Part shown: positions 35,633-46,936 of the stretch, piece after piece
How positions within the stretch are numbered: the first letter of the stretch is position 1
How the letters are laid out: each line of letters begins with the position of its first letter
Assembly: GCA_025462735.1 (NCBI GenBank)
Contig: JAOAPC010000010.1
Span: 124,001-188,000 of the forward strand
Origin: Acidobacteriaceae bacterium
GTDB taxonomy: Bacteria > Acidobacteriota > Terriglobia > Terriglobales > Acidobacteriaceae
Direction: 5' to 3'
DNA length: 64,000 nt
The notes under the pieces: model-generated
The model's database searches: none
What the model saw: only the letters and a program-made list of their open reading frames with translations
Told to the model about the DNA's origin: nothing
Program-made: the position numbers and the translations under genes

Positions 35633-38239
35633 CTACTGGCGTTCGTATCCCTTGCTACCGCGGAATCCTGGGCCGTGCTCGAGTGATCCCATCAGCAGTC
35701 GGCGCAGGCGATGGCGGCTTTCGAGGTCGATGTTCACGAACTCAAACCCAACTTCGTTGACGTGGGCGCGTCGCAGAACCACTTGGGCGCGAATGTTACG
35801 CATGCCCACGGTCATTTGGAGGTCCGCGTCGGAGCCGACCCGTAATGTGTCCGCTTTAGTTCCCATCCCTCCGCCCAAGCTCAGCTCGTGAATCGCGATG
35901 TTTGATTTTCCCCATGAACTGCTGATGCTCGCCGGAACCGGCCGCTTGAGGATAATGCGTTCATAGCGGCGCTGGCGTACCCACGGACAAGCAGGAGCAG
36001 AATCGAGAGGGCCAATCGCAAGCTCGCCGGGTTCCAGGCTGCTTTCGGACATAACCTGCGTGGCGTAGCGCAGGTCAATCTTCGCCAAAGCCTGTGCCGC
36101 CGCAATGCGCAGCTCGCGGTGGTGCTGCCATGTGAACATCTTTTTCGCTTCGAAAAGAATTTTTAGAACCGGCACCGCATCGGATTCCCGCAGTCTTCCA
36201 AGCGCCTCAATTGCTTTTAGCTGAAGCAACGGGGAGCGTCCCTGCGCCTCGCCGGCCGCCGCCATTACGATCAGTGGAGGAGCCGCGCTGCGGTCGCCGC
36301 TCATCCCAATTTCATCAAGCGCCTGGGGCACCACAGCGGGATCGAGGACTTCGAGAATCTCGAGCAAAGTGCGGCCACGGTCGCCGGCGGCACCGTAGGC
36401 GATCTGCCTCACGATCAAATCGTGATAAAAGCGGTTCAGCTGAGTCAGCCGGGACGGAAGTAGCTCCAACAGAGACGGCACATCCAACCGGCTCAACAAG
36501 CCAACCGCTGAAACTGCCTGGCGCTGAGGGCCGCTGCTGAGCATCTCTCGTAGATATTCATTTGCCCCTGAGCCAAGTTCATTCACCAGCTCCACGATGC
36601 GGTCGCACTCTTCTCGCTTCATGGCGCGGAAGAAACGGTCGGCCAGGTGCTCGGCTGAGGCCTTCGAGTTCCGACGCAACACCCCCACCAGATCGGGGTT
36701 GAATTTCGACTGCGAAAGAGCATCCTCAATGAACTCTGGCAACCGCCCTTCGACGCCAATACGCGATCGCAATTCCTTTTCGAGCGCAGGACGGCGAGTG
36801 GCGACATAATCCATGGCTTCGCAAGTCTGCGCGACGGCGCGGTATTGTTTGCGATGAGCAGCTTCCGAACTCAGCCGCACGAACGCTGCGCTCAGCAGAG
36901 CTTCAATTTCAGGGTTCGATTCCTTGGCGATCGCGTCGCCCAGTTTCTGCGTGGTCTCGCCGAGCACGCTTCCGCTTTCCGCGAACAAGTCGGAGAGCTG
37001 AGAGATTCCATCCGCCACTCGCGAGCGATAATCCGGATCTTTTGCCGACACAGAGTTGGCATAATTACTGAGGATTGCAGAAGCGGTTTCGCGGTCGCCA
37101 CGCTGAAGCAGCAGCTCCAGGTACTGGCGGACATTACGCGCGGGGACGCACGCTGCGTCTTCGGATTGCAGTGCCTTTTTCTTGCTACTTTCCGGCAGTT
37201 CGGCCCAGAACGTTCGATCAAGAATGTCTGCATGCGATTCGACCATGATGCCGGCCTTGCTCATCTTGGCTTCGTGCCCCTGCAGAATCTTGCGCAGATT
37301 CCCCATTTGCTGGCTCATCTGCTCCAGCATTTCGTGGACTGCATTCACCTTGAGGTCGCCGCTTTCAAAGCGCTCGAGTGCGTAGCGAATAGCTAACTGT
37401 TCGGCGGCGCGCATGAGAAGTGGCTTTGCGTTCTTGGGGTCTGGGCCTGAACTCGAGAGCTCATCGAGCAGTGTAAGCACTGAATTTTTGATTTTGTCTT
37501 CGGCGCGATCTAATTCCGATCCAATTAACTCCGGCTTGGGAGATTTGGCTGTGCCTATTTCACCAAAACGCGTCAGGAGTTGCAGCGCCTGTTGAGTTTC
37601 CTTGCTGTTCAACAGGGAAGGCGAACTTGTCCCGGCAGCCTCTCCGTCCTGAGCACCTGTACCGGAGCGGGTTCTGGGATTGTGAGAGCCTTCCGCAGCG
37701 GCGATTACTTGTATCAGCTTGTTGGGATCGTTGAGCCAATCTTTGAATTCCGGGCCCAGGGACTGCGCCACAATCTGGGCCGCGGCCGTCATATTTGCAG
37801 ATGCCGAATCGGAGGCTACGAACTTGACTTCGTTGACGCGAATATTTCCTTTGTTATCGGCGAAGGCGCTCTTGATCTGGTCGGCCAGGTCCTGGGCCTT
37901 TGCGCCATTGAACGCGAAAGCCCGCACCAGCTTCTCGAATTCTTCAGGTACGATATCCCTGCAGAACTGGATGCTGGCGAGTCCGGAAGCAGTAAGGAGT
38001 TGGGCAAAGCCGCGTTCGGCTTGTCCAGCTTCAATGGCAATCCCATCGAGCAGCAGGCGTTCACCGGCGACTCCCAGAACGAAGCTGCCTTTGCCAATCG
38101 GAAGGGCATCCTTTAATTCGGCCCACGCCACCTCAAATTGAGTTTGGGTGCGTTTGTGGGCGAAACCATAGAGCCGCACGTACTTCACCAGGATGTTCAG
38201 GCTGTGAATGAACGGGCGGGCTGACGCCTGAGCGATCAA
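35633..38239 (-). CDS. Large HEAT-repeat protein with C-terminal PilZ domain
   Basis: 868 residues, soluble. The long middle part is alpha-helical with HEAT-like pairs (for example SPLLQLKAIEALGRLRES and HHRELRIAAAQALAKID, about 650-720). The last 110 residues are PilZ-like: an Arg cluster RQRRYER (about 755-761), then HELSLGGGMG (784-793) and a C-terminal helix. PilZ domains bind c-di-GMP with RxxxR and (D/N)xSxxG; here the second motif has Glu in place of Asp/Asn. The N-terminal 150 residues are a separate domain I do not recognise. Start is TTG at 38239; the open frame continues upstream without ATG. Possible c-di-GMP-controlled scaffold. Confidence 0.75.
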   Translation of the reverse strand: MIAQASARPFIHSLNILVKYVRLYGFAHKRTQTQFEVAWAELKDALPIGKGSFVLGVAGERLLLDGIAIEAGQAERGFAQLLTASGLASIQFCRDIVPEEFEKLVRAFAFNGAKAQDLADQIKSAFADNKGNIRVNEVKFVASDSASANMTAAAQIVAQSLGPEFKDWLNDPNKLIQVIAAAEGSHNPRTRSGTGAQDGEAAGTSSPSLLNSKETQQALQLLTRFGEIGTAKSPKPELIGSELDRAEDKIKNSVLTLLDELSSSGPDPKNAKPLLMRAAEQLAIRYALERFESGDLKVNAVHEMLEQMSQQMGNLRKILQGHEAKMSKAGIMVESHADILDRTFWAELPESSKKKALQSEDAACVPARNVRQYLELLLQRGDRETASAILSNYANSVSAKDPDYRSRVADGISQLSDLFAESGSVLGETTQKLGDAIAKESNPEIEALLSAAFVRLSSEAAHRKQYRAVAQTCEAMDYVATRRPALEKELRSRIGVEGRLPEFIEDALSQSKFNPDLVGVLRRNSKASAEHLADRFFRAMKREECDRIVELVNELGSGANEYLREMLSSGPQRQAVSAVGLLSRLDVPSLLELLPSRLTQLNRFYHDLIVRQIAYGAAGDRGRTLLEILEVLDPAVVPQALDEIGMSGDRSAAPPLIVMAAAGEAQGRSPLLQLKAIEALGRLRESDAVPVLKILFEAKKMFTWQHHRELRIAAAQALAKIDLRYATQVMSESSLEPGELAIGPLDSAPACPWVRQRRYERIILKRPVPASISSSWGKSNIAIHELSLGGGMGTKADTLRVGSDADLQMTVGMRNIRAQVVLRRAHVNEVGFEFVNIDLESRHRLRRLLMGSLEHGPGFRGSKGYERQ

Positions 38240-38472
38240 TTTGCTTGTGCCGGTGCTCGAAATAGGGTTTCTCCCCGCAACTTATTCAATTAGCCTATGC
38301 CGAAAGAAACACCAGACGCACGTTACCGACGTCATAGGACGTACGGGGTATGAACCCCTAAGGTGCTGAAAATATTGAGCAGCGAGTTGTGGGCGGGCGG
38401 TTGCCATTCACTTCTGAGTGCCCACGATAACCAGCGGTTTGCCAAGAAGACCCGATTCGGAACAGCAACCGC

Positions 38473-39279
38473 TCATTTCTCCGAAATCACAAAGTTCACC
38501 ACCGCGCCTGAATTAGGTTTGACGCTGACCGGCTTCTCCCAGGTCCGCGGTGGAAGAAAGACAGGGCGCTCGACGCGTTTCTCAGTGAGCACATCGTACG
38601 CGGTTTCCTGGTGAGTAACCTTCCACCCTTCGTGCCAAGCCACGATTTCGTAGTCTCCGGGCGGCACGTTCGAAAGCTCGAATTTTCCGCTCTCGTCAGT
38701 GGCGGCATAATACGGATGCGGTACCACAAACATTTCGGCATTCATCCAGGTGTGGCCACCATTGCACTTCAAATTCACCAATCCAACTGTGGCCATATCA
38801 CGAGTTATAACTTGATTTGGAAAAGGAAAAGGCAGATTGTAGGTGGCCGCGCCGTCCATGTGGATGGTGTGCAGCGTCGCGTCTGAACTTTTCATCTGCA
38901 GCGTCGTATGCGACGGGACCAACAGAATGTGCGGCTCGTAGCGGCAATGTCTCTGGTCTAGGAACCGCCGCTGCTGCGGCAAATCCATCGCCTTGCCGCG
39001 TGAAACCTCTTTTAGAAAAACGACCGTATTCGCCACTCCCGCTTGGGGCCCGACAATGAGACGCTCCAGATCACGGGTCTTCTGCGAGTTCGGATCACAA
39101 ATTAACGCGTCCTTATTGATGGTGACCGGCAGCAGATGGGGCATCGGCCCCGACCATTTGACGGTTCCGTTTATGGTGCCGCCGTCGTGCACAGAGATGA
39201 CTTGATATTCCTGCGCGGAAAGAGCGGCCGCGAGTGCGAGCACGGCGGCCGCGACAGACATACCGAAATGCTTTGACAT
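38473..39279 (-). CDS. Secreted cupredoxin-like protein with carboxypeptidase-regulatory-like domain
   Basis: 268 residues from the ATG at 39279, which has GGAG 6 nt upstream. A signal peptide ends near SAQ (about residue 22). His in LHTIHM (about 139) and the set C-x4-H-x2-M in KCNGGHTWM (about 175) resemble the ligands of a type 1 copper site. It then continues into ESGKFELSNVPPGDYEIVAWHEGW, a carboxypeptidase regulatory-like beta domain. It probably works in the periplasm in electron transfer or copper binding. The 233-bp spacer downstream (38240-38472) holds only a GGGG-TATGAA-CCCC hairpin at about 38346-38359. Confidence 0.7.
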   Translation of the reverse strand: MSKHFGMSVAAAVLALAAALSAQEYQVISVHDGGTINGTVKWSGPMPHLLPVTINKDALICDPNSQKTRDLERLIVGPQAGVANTVVFLKEVSRGKAMDLPQQRRFLDQRHCRYEPHILLVPSHTTLQMKSSDATLHTIHMDGAATYNLPFPFPNQVITRDMATVGLVNLKCNGGHTWMNAEMFVVPHPYYAATDESGKFELSNVPPGDYEIVAWHEGWKVTHQETAYDVLTEKRVERPVFLPPRTWEKPVSVKPNSGAVVNFVISEK

Positions 39280-39338
39280 AAACAACTCCAGCTACCCACA
39301 ATGCGAGCGATCTTCAAATCCTAGTCTGGGAGTTACAG

Positions 39339-39361
39339 CACGCAAGTAACCGGAGTAACTA
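39339..39361. promoter_or_regulatory. GTAAC repeat motif upstream of the cupredoxin-like gene
   Basis: AAGTAACCGGAGTAAC is preceded by GGGAGTTACAGC, giving three GTAAC/GTTAC units within 30 bp, about 50-80 bp upstream of the gene start. GTAACCGGAGTAAC is identical to the element upstream of mglA, and GGAGTTACAG recurs near 63706. Confidence 0.4.
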
Positions 39362-39390
39362 AGGCCGGATCGTTTTCAGGAATGGAATGC

Positions 39391-42300
39391 CTAGTCAGCC
39401 TGGCTGCCCGCGGGGGCAATCTGTCCGGTAACAGGGCGGTGCCTTCGACTCCAGGCCCAGCGCATGCGGTCGAGATAGAGATAAATAACAGGAGTAGTGA
39501 ACAGCGTAAGCGCCTGGCTGAGGATCAAGCCGCCAACAATAGTAATTCCCAGCGGCTGACGCAATTCTGATCCCACGCCGGTTCCCAGGGCCAGCGGCAA
39601 CGCGCCGAGCAGCGCGGCCATGGTCGTCATCAGAATTGGGCGGAAACGCAGCATACAGGCTTCAAAGATTGCATCTTCCGGAGATTTGCCTTCGCGGCGC
39701 TCGGCATCGAGTGCGAAGTCGATCATCATGATCGCGTTTTTCTTCACAATGCCGATCAGAAGTATGATTCCGATCAATCCCATAACGTTGAGTTCGTTGT
39801 GAGTAATAAGCAACGCCAACAGCGCACCAAGCCCAGCCGACGGCAGAGTAGAAAGAATAGTTATGGGGTGGATATAGCTTTCGTAAAGAATGCCCAGGAC
39901 GATATAAACGGTGAGCAACGCGGTCAGAATGAGCACAGGTTCATTCGAAAGAGACTGCTGGAACGCCGCAGCCGTTCCCTGGAAACTGCCATGAATTGTT
40001 GCCGGAAACTGGATTTCATTCTTCGCTGCTTCAATGATCTGAGTTGCCTGGCCGAGAGAAACGTTGGGCGCCAGGTTGAAAGAAATCGTGGTTGCCGGGA
40101 ACTGTCCCTGGTGGCTGACTGCGAGCGCAGTATTGGCGGGCGCGAAATGCGCAATCGCCGAGAGAGGGATCATGGTGCCGTTCGACGACGCGACGTAAAC
40201 CGATTCCAACGCGGCCGGCGTTTGCTGGTACCGCGGATCCACTTCCATTACCGCGTGGTATTGATTCAATTGCTCGTAGATCGTCGAAACCTGGCGTTGG
40301 CCGAAGGCGTCATAAAGCGCATTGTCGATGGCCTGCGGAGAAACACCCAGCCGCGAAGCGGTATCGCGATCAATGACCACGTTGGCTTCGAGACCCCGGT
40401 CCTGCTGGTCTGTATTTACATCGCGCAGTTCTTTCAACGTGCGCAACTTCTGCATCAACCGCGGAGCCCAGGAATTAAGCTCCTTCAAGTCTTCTCCCTG
40501 AAGCGTGTACTGATATTGAGCCTGGCTCTGGCGCCCGCCAATAGTCAGGTCCTGGGCGGACTGCATGAATAGGGTCGCCCCAGGGACAGCAGTCAGTTTC
40601 CGGCGCATCTCCGCGATGACCTGGTCAGATGTAAGTTTGCGCTGCTTGCCTTTCGGTTTGAGAGTGATGAACATCCGGCCTTGATTCCTTGCTGTGTTCC
40701 CGCCGGCGAATCCGACAATGGTCTGAACGTTCGGATCCCTCATTACGATACTGACAAACTGATCCATTTTTTGCCGCATCGCGGGAAACGAGATGTCCTG
40801 GTCGGCCTGCACTGAACCCATCACGCGTCCAGTGTCCTGTTGCGGAAAAAACCCCTTTGGAACCTGAATGTAGAGGTAAACGGTAAGGCACATGGTGGCT
40901 ATGGTGACTGCCAATGTGAGTGGTTGATGCCGCAAAACCCACTTCAGGCTCACGCGGTAAGTTTTCAGTGTCCAGTCGAAGAAGGCCTGTGAGCTGCGGT
41001 AAAACCTACCGTGCTTCTCCTCCCCGATCGTCTTGAGAATCTGTGCGCACATCATGGGCGTCGTCGTAAGGGACACGAGCAACGAGACGCCGATGGCGAT
41101 GCTCAGAGTTACCGCGAACTCGCGGAACAAGCGACCGACAAGGCCGCCCATCATCAAAATGGGTATGAAGACCGCGACCAGCGACGTGCTCATGGAAAGC
41201 ACGGTGAATCCTATTTCGCGCGCGCCCCGGAAGGCCGCAGCCACTGGCGTCATTCCTTGTTCCAAGTAGCGCGTAATATTTTCCAGCACCACAATGGCAT
41301 CGTCCACCACAAAGCCGGTTGAAATCGCCAGCGCCATCAACGACAGATTGTCGAGGCTGTAGTGAAGTAAGTACATCACTCCGAAAGTTCCGATCAGCGA
41401 AAGCGGCACCGCAATACTGGGAATGATGGTGGCTCGAACCGTCCGCAGAAATGCGAAAACTACAAAAATTACCAGGATTACCGAAATTATCAGCGTGATC
41501 TCGATATCGCGAACTGATGCGCGAATCGTGGTGGTGCGGTCCATCACCACATCGAGATGGATGGCCGGCGAAATCGACGCGGCGAGTTGCGGCATCAGCG
41601 CGTACACGCGGTCGACGGTGTCAATGATGTTCGCGCCCGGCTGCCGGAAGACGATGAGCAGAACTGCGGGCTTTCCCTGCGCCGAAGGGTCTGTGGTGTT
41701 GTGCCCAGCCAGACCAATGACGCGCGTGTCCGCGACCGAATCCTGAACATCGGCCACATCGCCCAGCCTTACGGCTGCTCCATTGCGGTATGAGACAATC
41801 AGCGGGCGGTACTTATCGGCAGTTTTAATTTGGTCGTTATCTCGAATTGTCCAGGCATTGATCGCGTTTGCCACCTTGCCTTTCGCGCTATTCGCGTTGG
41901 CAACTCCGAGGGTGGTGCGTACTGAATCAAGTCCGATCCCAAGCTTATTTAGCAGATTCGGATTCGCCTCGACGCGGACCGCAGGCGGCGCAGCTCCTCC
42001 CACGAATACCTGGCCCACCCCATCGACCTGCGACAGCTTCTGTGAGAGGACGGAATCGCCGGCATCATATATCTGCGGCAACGTCATCGTATCCGAGGTA
42101 AGCGCGATGATCAGAACAGGCGCGTCCGCCGGATTGACTTTGCGGTAGGAGGGATTGCCCGGCAAATAGGAAGGCAAGTTGCTGCGCGCGGCATTGATCG
42201 CAGCTTGCACGTCACGTCCGGCGGCATCGATGTTGCGGTTCAGATCAAATTGCAAAACGATGCTAGTCGAGCCGATCTGGCTCGTCGACGTCATTTGGTT

Positions 42301-42531
42301 CACGCCGGCAATCCGCCCGAATTGCCGCTCGAGCGGAGTTGCCACCGCGGAGGCCATAGTTTCGGGGCTGGCGCCGGGCAATGAAGCGCCGACCTGAATC
42401 ACCGGAAATTCAACCTGCGGCAGGGGTGCGACCGGCAAAAGCTGAAACGCAAGAACTCCCGAGAGCAGAAGACCGATGGTAAGCAGCGAAGTGCCGACCG
42501 GGCGCTTAATGAATGGAGACGAAACGCTCAA
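39391..42531 (-). CDS. mdtC: RND multidrug transporter subunit, MdtC type
   Basis: 1046 residues, twelve membrane helices and two large periplasmic loops. The N-terminus (LLPVAPLPQVEFPVIQVGASLPGASPETMASAVATPLER) and the QSQAQYQYTLQ segment are close to E. coli MdtC. Proton-relay acids are in [13 protein letters not shown]. It ejects lipophilic compounds with MdtB and the adaptor MdtA. It starts 2 bp after the mdtB stop region and ends the operon. No TolC-like gene is present in the window. Confidence 0.92.
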   Translation of the reverse strand: MSVSSPFIKRPVGTSLLTIGLLLSGVLAFQLLPVAPLPQVEFPVIQVGASLPGASPETMASAVATPLERQFGRIAGVNQMTSTSQIGSTSIVLQFDLNRNIDAAGRDVQAAINAARSNLPSYLPGNPSYRKVNPADAPVLIIALTSDTMTLPQIYDAGDSVLSQKLSQVDGVGQVFVGGAAPPAVRVEANPNLLNKLGIGLDSVRTTLGVANANSAKGKVANAINAWTIRDNDQIKTADKYRPLIVSYRNGAAVRLGDVADVQDSVADTRVIGLAGHNTTDPSAQGKPAVLLIVFRQPGANIIDTVDRVYALMPQLAASISPAIHLDVVMDRTTTIRASVRDIEITLIISVILVIFVVFAFLRTVRATIIPSIAVPLSLIGTFGVMYLLHYSLDNLSLMALAISTGFVVDDAIVVLENITRYLEQGMTPVAAAFRGAREIGFTVLSMSTSLVAVFIPILMMGGLVGRLFREFAVTLSIAIGVSLLVSLTTTPMMCAQILKTIGEEKHGRFYRSSQAFFDWTLKTYRVSLKWVLRHQPLTLAVTIATMCLTVYLYIQVPKGFFPQQDTGRVMGSVQADQDISFPAMRQKMDQFVSIVMRDPNVQTIVGFAGGNTARNQGRMFITLKPKGKQRKLTSDQVIAEMRRKLTAVPGATLFMQSAQDLTIGGRQSQAQYQYTLQGEDLKELNSWAPRLMQKLRTLKELRDVNTDQQDRGLEANVVIDRDTASRLGVSPQAIDNALYDAFGQRQVSTIYEQLNQYHAVMEVDPRYQQTPAALESVYVASSNGTMIPLSAIAHFAPANTALAVSHQGQFPATTISFNLAPNVSLGQATQIIEAAKNEIQFPATIHGSFQGTAAAFQQSLSNEPVLILTALLTVYIVLGILYESYIHPITILSTLPSAGLGALLALLITHNELNVMGLIGIILLIGIVKKNAIMMIDFALDAERREGKSPEDAIFEACMLRFRPILMTTMAALLGALPLALGTGVGSELRQPLGITIVGGLILSQALTLFTTPVIYLYLDRMRWAWSRRHRPVTGQIAPAGSQAD

Positions 42532-42533
42532 TA

Positions 42534-45500
42534 CTAATCTCCCGTTGCGGGCTGCTCCTCAAAATGGCGGAACCCAAACCGCGAGAACCGCTCAGACAAT
42601 CGGTCGAACCAGAGGTAAACCACGGGCGTGGTGTAGAGAGTCAACAACTGGCTCACCAAGAGACCACCCACAATTGTGATTCCCAGAGGATGGCGCAGCT
42701 CGGAACCTGTTCCACTGCCCAGCGCTAACGGCAACCCGCCAAAAAGCGCTGCCATGGTCGTCATCATGATAGGACGGAACCGGAGCAAGGAAGCCTGGTA
42801 GATCGCCTCCTCAGGCGGCTTATGTTCCTCGCGCTCTGCTTCCAGCGCGAAGTCGATCATCATGATGGCGTTCTTTTTCACGATGCCAATCAGCAGGATG
42901 ATTCCAATCAGGCTCACCACGCCGAGATCATTGCCCGTAATCATCAGAGCGAGCAGTGCGCCGACGCCGGCCGATGGCAGCGTCGAAAGAATCGTGATCG
43001 GGTGGATGTAGCTCTCATACAACACTCCGAGCACGATATACACGGTGATGATCGCTGCCAGGATGAGCAGCGGCTCGCTCGAAAGTGAATTGCGAAACGC
43101 AGCCGCGGTTCCCTGAAAACTCGTATGGATGCTGGCTGGCATATGGATCGCCTGCTCGGCGGCATCGATTGCTTTCGTAGCTTCTCCCAGCGAAGCGTTT
43201 GGCGCCAGGTTGAAGGATAGAGTCACGACTGGGAACTGTCCCTGATGGTTGATTGCCAGAGTGGCATTCGAGCGCTCGATGTGACTAAATGCGGAGAGCG
43301 GAACTTGTGTGCCGGTGTTCGACTTTACATATAAATTGTTCAGCGACTCGGGGTCCTGCTGAAATTGCGGATCGACCTCGAGCACCACGTGATATTGGTT
43401 CAGCTGCGTGTAGATCGTAGAAACCTGCCGCTGGCCATAGGCGTCGTACAAAGTGCTGTCGATCTGCGCCGGCAAGATTCCGAGGCGGGACGCGGAATCG
43501 CGATCGATGACTACGTCGGCCTGAAGTCCGCCATTTTGCTGATCGCTAGCCACGTCGCTGAGTACGGGCGATGAACGAAGTTGTTGAATCAGCTTCTGCG
43601 ACCATACGGCGAGCTCCTGCGGGTCAATGTCCTCCATCGAATACTGGAATTGCGTGCGGCTTACGCGGTCCTCCACCGTCAAGTCCTGGATCGGCTGCAT
43701 GTAAAGCGTGATCCCCTCGATTTGCGCGAGCTGCGGCTGCAAACGGCGAATGATGTCAGAAGCGGTCGCTTTACGCTGATTTCGCGGCTTCAGGTTGATC
43801 TGAATTCGGCCGCTGTTCAGGGTGAGATTGGTCCCATCAATGCCGATGAACGAAGACAGGCTCAATACGTCAGGATCCTTTAAAATGGCCCGCGCCAGTT
43901 GCTGCTGGCGCTGTGACATGGCGCTGAAGGAGATGTTTTGCGGCGCTTCCGAAATCCCGAGAATTACACCCGTGTCCTGCACCGGGAAAAAGCCCTTTGG
44001 AACTACGATGTACAGGAGCAATGTGAGAACAAGAGTTGCGGCGGTAATCAGCAGCGTGGTGGTTTGGTGCTGAAGCACAAATTTCAGCGTGCGGCCGTAA
44101 CCCTGAACCACGCGCTCGTACACGTGCTCGGACCATTTGTAGAACCGCCCTTCCTTCTGGTCGGCTTTCGATTTCAATAGCCTCGCGCTCATCATCGGCG
44201 TGAGCGTCAGCGACACAACCGCCGAAACCAGAATTGTTACCGCCAGCGTCACCGCGAACTCACGGAACAGCCGACCAACAATGTCGCCCATGAACAGTAA
44301 GGGAATCAAAACCGCGATCAGCGAGACGGTTAGCGAGACGATCGTGAAACCGATTTGTCCTGCGCCCTTCAAAGCAGCATCCAGCGGTGAGTCACCGGCT
44401 TCTAGGAAACGGTCGATGTTCTCGATCATCACGATGGCGTCGTCCACCACAAAGCCGGTCGAGATGGTCAATGCCATCAGGGTCAGATTATTCAGGCTGT
44501 ATCCCAGCAGGTACATCACGCCAAAGGTCCCGACGATCGATAAAGGAACCGCGACGCTGGGGATAACAGTAGCGCGCAGGTTTCGCAGGAACAGAAAGAT
44601 CACCATCACCACCAAGCCGATGGTGAGCGACAGCTCAAATTCCACGTCTTTTACAGATGCGCGGATGGTTTCAGTCCGGTCGGTGAGAATCGAAACCTTA
44701 ACGGCGGCGGGAAGCGAGGCCTGAAGTTGCGGCAGCAGAAGTTTGATCTTATCCGCTACGCTGATGATGTTTGCCCCCGGCTGCCGCTGAATATTTACGA
44801 TCACGGCGGGCGATAGCACCGAACCTTGGCCCATCCATGCGGATTGATCTGTGTTCTCCACACTGTCAGCAACCTGGGCCACGTTATCCAGGCGCACCGG
44901 TGCGCCATTGCGGTAGGCAACTACGATGGGACGATACTGGGCTCCGGAGATCAGTTGGTCATTTGCACCGATGGTGAACGATTGCCGCGGACCGTCCAGT
45001 GTTCCCTTAGCTTGATCAACGTTCGCCGCCGCCAGCGCGGTGCGAACGTCCTCGAGGCTCAGACCGTATGAGGCCAGGGCAGTCGGATTTGCTTGCACGC
45101 GAACGGCCGGCTTCTGTCCTCCGCTGATTGAAACCAGTCCGACGCCAGTGACCTGGGAAATTTTTTGTGCGAGTTGCGTGTCCGCCAGGTCTTCGACCTT
45201 CGAGAGTGGCAGCGTGTCGGAACTGACGGAAAGAGTCAGGATCGGCGAATCCGCGGGATTCACCTTGCTGTAAATCGGAGGATTCGGCAGATCTACGGGA
45301 AGAAACGTTCCGGCTGAGTTGATGGAGGCTTGCACCTCTTGCTCAGCGATGTCGATGTTCTGATCAAGATTGAACTGGAGGGTAATGACCGAACTGCCGA
45401 GCGAACTGGTGGAGGTCATCTGGCTCAATCCCGGCACTTGTCCGAATTGCCTTTCCAGCGGCGCTGTCACCGAGGAGGCCATCACCGTGGGATCGGCGCC

Positions 45501-45656
45501 GGGATAAAACGTCATGACCTGGATGGTGGGGTAGTCCACCTCGGGTAAAGCCGAAACCGGAAGTTGCCGGTAGGCCACAATGCCCACCAGCAAGACCCCG
45601 ATCATGAGCAGGGATGTGGCGACCGGGCGAAGAATAAAAAGCCGTGACGGATTCAT
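42534..45656 (-). CDS. mdtB: RND multidrug transporter subunit, MdtB type
   Basis: 1040 residues with the same architecture as its neighbour but clearly a different paralogue ([38 protein letters not shown], as in MdtB). Proton-relay [14 protein letters not shown] is intact. In E. coli MdtB and MdtC assemble as a mixed trimer; the same gene order here supports this. The ATG overlaps the stop of the adaptor gene (45653-45656), indicating coupling. Confidence 0.92.
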   Translation of the reverse strand: MNPSRLFILRPVATSLLMIGVLLVGIVAYRQLPVSALPEVDYPTIQVMTFYPGADPTVMASSVTAPLERQFGQVPGLSQMTSTSSLGSSVITLQFNLDQNIDIAEQEVQASINSAGTFLPVDLPNPPIYSKVNPADSPILTLSVSSDTLPLSKVEDLADTQLAQKISQVTGVGLVSISGGQKPAVRVQANPTALASYGLSLEDVRTALAAANVDQAKGTLDGPRQSFTIGANDQLISGAQYRPIVVAYRNGAPVRLDNVAQVADSVENTDQSAWMGQGSVLSPAVIVNIQRQPGANIISVADKIKLLLPQLQASLPAAVKVSILTDRTETIRASVKDVEFELSLTIGLVVMVIFLFLRNLRATVIPSVAVPLSIVGTFGVMYLLGYSLNNLTLMALTISTGFVVDDAIVMIENIDRFLEAGDSPLDAALKGAGQIGFTIVSLTVSLIAVLIPLLFMGDIVGRLFREFAVTLAVTILVSAVVSLTLTPMMSARLLKSKADQKEGRFYKWSEHVYERVVQGYGRTLKFVLQHQTTTLLITAATLVLTLLLYIVVPKGFFPVQDTGVILGISEAPQNISFSAMSQRQQQLARAILKDPDVLSLSSFIGIDGTNLTLNSGRIQINLKPRNQRKATASDIIRRLQPQLAQIEGITLYMQPIQDLTVEDRVSRTQFQYSMEDIDPQELAVWSQKLIQQLRSSPVLSDVASDQQNGGLQADVVIDRDSASRLGILPAQIDSTLYDAYGQRQVSTIYTQLNQYHVVLEVDPQFQQDPESLNNLYVKSNTGTQVPLSAFSHIERSNATLAINHQGQFPVVTLSFNLAPNASLGEATKAIDAAEQAIHMPASIHTSFQGTAAAFRNSLSSEPLLILAAIITVYIVLGVLYESYIHPITILSTLPSAGVGALLALMITGNDLGVVSLIGIILLIGIVKKNAIMMIDFALEAEREEHKPPEEAIYQASLLRFRPIMMTTMAALFGGLPLALGSGTGSELRHPLGITIVGGLLVSQLLTLYTTPVVYLWFDRLSERFSRFGFRHFEEQPATGD

Positions 45657-46936
45657 TGGGAAGCAGTTCCGCGATTCTGATTGCTGCCGGAAGTATTTCC
45701 GCGTCGACCGTGCTGGGCCTGCGCTGGATTGGCGCTCGGAGAAACGTTGGGTGCATTAGGATTCGCGGTTGCGCTCTGCGCATTCCGATTTTCCCCTTGC
45801 ACGTGCGGTTCAACATGACTGCCCTGTTGCAGCTTGTCTTGTCCGTCAGTGATCACAAGTTCGTCAGGCGAGACTCCGCTTGAAATCTCGCTCAGATTGC
45901 CCTGAGTAACGGGAATCGTCACCGGACGAACTTCCACGGTTTTGTCGGCCTTCATTACGTACACGTAGGTTCCCTGAGGGCCGCGTTGAACCGCGGCAGA
46001 GGGGACCACAGTCACGTTCTTTTGCGTTTCGAGCAGCAGATGAATGTTTACAAATTGGTTGGGCCAAAGTTCATTGGCCTTGTTCTCGAAAACTGCCTTC
46101 AGTTTTCCGGTCCCGGTAGTTTGGTCAATCTGGTTGTCGATAGTGAGCAATTTGCCGCTAGCGAGTTTCGTCTGGTCATCGCGGCTGTAGGCATCTACCT
46201 GTAACGTACTCTTCCTCATGTGCTGCGCCACGTTAGGCAACTGGTCTTCTGGCAGGGTGAAAATTCCAGTAATCGGTTGAAGCTCAGTGATCACGAGCAT
46301 CGGATTGGTGTCGGCCGCATGCACAATGTTGCCAGGATCGACCAAACGCAGGCCGATGCGGCCGTCCACCGACGCCGTGATGTGGCAATAGACGAGATTT
46401 AACTTGGCGTTTTCGACAAGGGCTTGATCGTTGCGAACCGTGCCGTCTAGTTGATCGACGGTCGCGCGCTGAGTATCAACCTGCTGCTGCGACATCGCGC
46501 CGGAGTTCTGCAACAGGTCTTTGTAACGTTGATAATTCAGCCTGGCGTCGCGCAGTGATGCCTGGTCTTTAAACAGCTGTGCCTGGGCCTGATCTAACTG
46601 CACCTGATAGGGCCTGGGATCAATTATCGCCAGCAACGCCCCCTTCTTCACGGACTCGCCCTCTTTGAATTTCACATCCACGAGTTGGCCGTCGACGCGG
46701 CTCTTTACGCTGACTGTGTAGTAAGCCTCGATAGAACCAAGTCCGGTAAGGTAAATGGGTAAGTCCTGCTTTTGGGCGGGAGCAACCGTCACTTGCACCG
46801 CTTGCGGTGCATTGGCGCGCGCCGACGAAGGACTTGGTCCGGAACAGGCCGTAAAAAAAGATGGCAAAATGAACAGCGCTATGAGGGCCGCAACACGCAA
46901 AGGCACCCACTCAGATTTCAGCAGATTAGAATGCAT
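45653..46936 (-). CDS. mdtA: RND periplasmic adaptor (membrane fusion protein), MdtA type
   Basis: About 427 residues from the ATG at 46936. A lipobox FTAC closes the signal peptide, so it is probably a lipoprotein. Biotinyl-lipoyl halves ([24 protein letters not shown]), a helical hairpin ([22 protein letters not shown]) and beta-barrel domains follow in adaptor order. The last 50 residues are an Asn/Ala/Gln-rich disordered tail. First gene of mdtABC. Divergent from the GNAT gene. Confidence 0.92.
   Translation of the reverse strand: MHSNLLKSEWVPLRVAALIALFILPSFFTACSGPSPSSARANAPQAVQVTVAPAQKQDLPIYLTGLGSIEAYYTVSVKSRVDGQLVDVKFKEGESVKKGALLAIIDPRPYQVQLDQAQAQLFKDQASLRDARLNYQRYKDLLQNSGAMSQQQVDTQRATVDQLDGTVRNDQALVENAKLNLVYCHITASVDGRIGLRLVDPGNIVHAADTNPMLVITELQPITGIFTLPEDQLPNVAQHMRKSTLQVDAYSRDDQTKLASGKLLTIDNQIDQTTGTGKLKAVFENKANELWPNQFVNIHLLLETQKNVTVVPSAAVQRGPQGTYVYVMKADKTVEVRPVTIPVTQGNLSEISSGVSPDELVITDGQDKLQQGSHVEPHVQGENRNAQSATANPNAPNVSPSANPAQAQHGRRGNTSGSNQNRGTASQ

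Noticed and set aside
39799-40572. 257-codon plus-strand frame opposite mdtC
   Set aside because: Arg-rich shadow of the RND coding sequence with no recognisable domain.
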